The notes under the pieces are model-generated. The model was given only the letters and a program-made list of their open reading frames with translations. It was not told where the DNA came from and made no database searches. From the NCBI RefSeq assembly GCF_002101555.1, contig NZ_LQOL01000032.1, positions 1-64,000 on the forward strand: a DNA stretch of 64,000 bases. Reading direction: 5' to 3'. Both the position numbers and the translations under genes were made by a program. Below are positions 62,243 through 64,000 of the stretch, one piece after another. Position 1 is the stretch's first letter. Every line of letters starts with the position of its first letter. Origin of the DNA: Mycolicibacterium canariasense (GTDB lineage: Bacteria > Actinomycetota > Actinomycetes > Mycobacteriales > Mycobacteriaceae).

Positions 62243-63118
62243 TCACCCGCCCCTGGTGACGATGACCGGAACATCGGAACGCTCGGCCACCGCGGTGGCA
62301 ACCGAGCCGTTCAGCAATGCCGATACGACTCCTCGGCCATGACTACCGACCACCACAAGACCGGCATGCTCGGCTTCCTTGACGAGCCAGTGAGCCGGGC
62401 GGTCGCAGAACACCTTTTCGGTCACCGTCACATCGGGATATCGCGCCCGCGTTTTCAGCAGGGCGGCGCGTAGCGCCGTTTCGGCGTCCGCGCGGTAGCG
62501 ATCCCAGTCGGCCCCGATCAGCTGGAGGACATTCTCGTCGCTCCAGGCGTGCACAGCCACCAACTCGACGTGGCGGCGGGCAGCCTCTTCGAAGGCCATC
62601 GATACGGCGTGGTCGGAGGCCGCAGAGCCGTCGACTCCGACGACGACCGGGGCGCTTTGTCGTTCGTGATCATGCGTGTGCACGATGGCTAGCGGGCAGT
62701 GCGCGCGGTAACTCAACGCGGCGCTGACCGAGCCGAGCCTCCGGCCGCCCCACGATCCGTGGAAGCGGCTGCCCACCACCAGCATTGCGGCGTGTTCGGA
62801 GATCTGGGTGAGAATGTGGACAGGCTGGGCCGCCTGTAGGACCGTCGACACCGCGTCGGCGTCCAGCGGTGTGCGGTCCACCAGGTGGGCCTTGATATCG
62901 GCGAGAAGTTCTCTGGCGCAATGTATGCGCCACCGCTGGATACGTGCGCGCAGGACGGGGTCGTGGGTGTCCACGTACACCGGCGCGACGGCGTGCACCA
63001 ACGTCAATGGCCGCGCGTGTAGGAGCGCTTCCTCGGCTGCCCATTCGATCGCCGCCCTGCTCGCCGGTGATCGGTCAACGGCGACGACGATCGCCGGCTC
63101 GGCGTTCGACGGTGACAC
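62243..63118 (-). CDS. Tandem universal stress protein
   Basis: This 291-residue USP has a domain 1 motif GSRFHGSWGGRRLGS (second Gly replaced by Phe) and a canonical domain 2 motif GSHGRGVVSALLNGS. The GTG at 63118 is chosen because SPSNAEPAIVVAVD begins the domain and the PPOX stop lies one base upstream; the frame is open further but would lie inside the PPOX gene. It is the middle gene of the PPOX-usp-GNAT chain. Confidence 0.9.
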   Translation of the reverse strand: MSPSNAEPAIVVAVDRSPASRAAIEWAAEEALLHARPLTLVHAVAPVYVDTHDPVLRARIQRWRIHCARELLADIKAHLVDRTPLDADAVSTVLQAAQPVHILTQISEHAAMLVVGSRFHGSWGGRRLGSVSAALSYRAHCPLAIVHTHDHERQSAPVVVGVDGSAASDHAVSMAFEEAARRHVELVAVHAWSDENVLQLIGADWDRYRADAETALRAALLKTRARYPDVTVTEKVFCDRPAHWLVKEAEHAGLVVVGSHGRGVVSALLNGSVATAVAERSDVPVIVTRGG

Positions 63119-63119
63119 A

Positions 63120-63539
63120 TCAGTTTCCGGGCACGGGGCCGAATGTGAAGCGCCGACCGGTGATTCGCAGCGGTCGGATCCGCACGAAATGCGGCTTCGG
63201 GGTGGCCGTCCAGGGATACAGTCCGGCGCGTTCGGCATCCCGGATATCGTCGTCGGTCCGGGGCGTCCGGGCAGTGCCTCTGAGGACGACACTCCAGCCT
63301 TCACTGATCGTCGTATCGTCGGCCTCGAACAGCACATTCCTGTTGATTGCCGTGCTCGACAGCTTGGTACCTTCCGCCGTGCGGAACAGCACGGTGCGGT
63401 GTTGCACCACGAAGTTGACCGGGAAGATCTCCGGCTCCCCGTCGACAGTGGTGACGAGGCGGCCCAACGTCACACCGCCCAGCAGGCTCCAGCATTCGCT
63501 CTCGGACAGAATCGTCACCGGCGTGGTCTCTGACATCAT
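63120..63539 (-). CDS. Pyridoxamine 5'-phosphate oxidase-like (PPOX) FMN/F420 protein
   Basis: This protein of about 139 residues has a split beta-barrel with VTILSESECWSLLGGVTLGR at the start, EIFPVNFVVQHRTVLFRTAE, TKLSSTAINRNVLFEADDTT and WSVVLRGTARTPRTDDDIRD, ending VRIRPLRITGRRFTFG. It is in the family of flavin- or F420-binding oxidoreductases that includes DosR-regulon Rv3129. The start at 63539 or 63536 has no clear ribosome site. A DosR box lies 35 bases upstream. Confidence 0.87.
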   Translation of the reverse strand: MMSETTPVTILSESECWSLLGGVTLGRLVTTVDGEPEIFPVNFVVQHRTVLFRTAEGTKLSSTAINRNVLFEADDTTISEGWSVVLRGTARTPRTDDDIRDAERAGLYPWTATPKPHFVRIRPLRITGRRFTFGPVPGN

Positions 63540-63573
63540 GGTGGCGACATTACGGATCCGGGCCACGGTGCGA

Positions 63574-63593
63574 CCAGGGTCATAAGTCCCCAG
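63574..63593. promoter_or_regulatory. DosR box before PPOX-usp-GNAT
   Basis: Core GGGTCA-TA-AGTCCC: right arm perfect, left arm good. It lies between the upstream alcohol dehydrogenase stop and the PPOX start. Confidence 0.72.
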
Positions 63594-63603
63594 TAGCTGG
63601 GCT

Positions 63604-64000
63604 TCAGCCGATCCGCAACACCGCCGCGCCGGCGATCCGGCCGGAGCTCAGGTCGTCCAGCGCGGCGTCGGCCCGATCCAGCGGGTATTCGGGTCCGCTC
63701 ACCGCAAGGTGGTGGCGCCCGGCGAATGCCAGGAACTCGCGTGCGTCGACACGGGTATTCGACGTCACCGACCGCACCTGTCGTTCCTGGAACAGATGAC
63801 GTTGGTAATTCAGCGGTGGGATATCGCTGAGGTGGATACCGGCGATCGCCAGGGTGCCGCCGCGGTCGAGCGCCTCCAACGCGGGGAGCACCAGATCACC
63901 CATGGGCGCAAAGAGAATGGCTGAATCCAGCGGTACCGGAGGACGGTCGGCCGGGCCCTGGGCCGAGGCGGCGCCCAAGGACAGGGCGAGGTCGCGGGCC
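63604..64000 (-). CDS. Zinc-type alcohol dehydrogenase, C-terminal part (cut by window edge)
   Basis: About 130 C-terminal residues are visible, running off the right edge. [20 protein letters not shown] and [20 protein letters not shown] match the cofactor-domain end of medium-chain dehydrogenases, followed by [20 protein letters not shown] and a C-terminal [17 protein letters not shown]. The zinc-binding half lies outside the window. It is on the same strand as, and just upstream of, the boxed PPOX gene; its own regulation is not visible. Confidence 0.85.
   Translation of the reverse strand, partial: ARDLALSLGAASAQGPADRPPVPLDSAILFAPMGDLVLPALEALDRGGTLAIAGIHLSDIPPLNYQRHLFQERQVRSVTSNTRVDAREFLAFAGRHHLAVSGPEYPLDRADAALDDLSSGRIAGAAVLRIG

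Overview
The window looks like chromosomal DNA of a mycobacterium, probably an environmental Mycolicibacterium-type species. It is GC-rich, and it encodes close relatives of M. tuberculosis DosR, DosS, HspX, Rv2030c, Rv2629, Rv1733c, Rv1738, Rv2004c, RafS (Rv0079), WS/DGAT acyltransferases, KshA and Acg-type nitroreductases. Relationships were assigned by eye from protein motifs; no database search was run.

Bases 1-8600 are mixed housekeeping and boundary DNA. Bases 1-1260 hold decayed genes: a DUF262-like fragment and a frame-broken gene ending in a terminator hairpin. They lie beside a tRNA-Gly/Cys/Val cluster, which is the usual look of an old integration site. Next come small secreted or membrane proteins, a second tRNA-Val, a DinB-like enzyme, a STAS protein, a TetR regulator divergent from a KshA-like Rieske oxygenase plus SDR, and a VIT-family transporter.

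Bases 8.7-63.6 kb form one dense dormancy island. More than 20 copies of a 20-bp palindrome matching the DosR/DevR box (core GGGACT-WW-AGTCCC) lie almost only between genes, often in pairs between divergent genes. The regulator dosR (50141-50821) is the last gene of an acg-DUF1876-dosR operon. The sensor kinase dosS (34628-36343) lies alone about 14 kb away. Gene groups under boxes are: ctaD; crp-acg-hdeD-usp; two WS/DGAT genes and a small helical protein; usp plus an NAD-type formate dehydrogenase; hspX-usp-usp-ANTAR; rafS-Rv2030c-like-pfkB; an Rv2629-like/F420-oxidoreductase pair; SRPBCC, P-type ATPase-hemerythrin, usp and a GH65 enzyme; Rv2004c-like kinase, alcohol dehydrogenase, PEP synthase, usp and MgtA; and PPOX-usp-GNAT.

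Read together, the island encodes a hypoxia/NO response. Parts of it serve ribosome and translation stasis (RafS, two DUF1876 proteins, an eRF1-like protein), protein protection (HspX), lipid storage (WS/DGAT), alternative redox carbon flow (formate dehydrogenase, alcohol dehydrogenase, PEP synthase, PfkB, CtaD), ion homeostasis (two P-type ATPases), nitro/flavin proteins (three Acg paralogues, an F420-type oxidoreductase) and signalling (eleven tandem universal stress proteins, Crp, ANTAR). The island continues past the right edge, where an alcohol dehydrogenase is cut.
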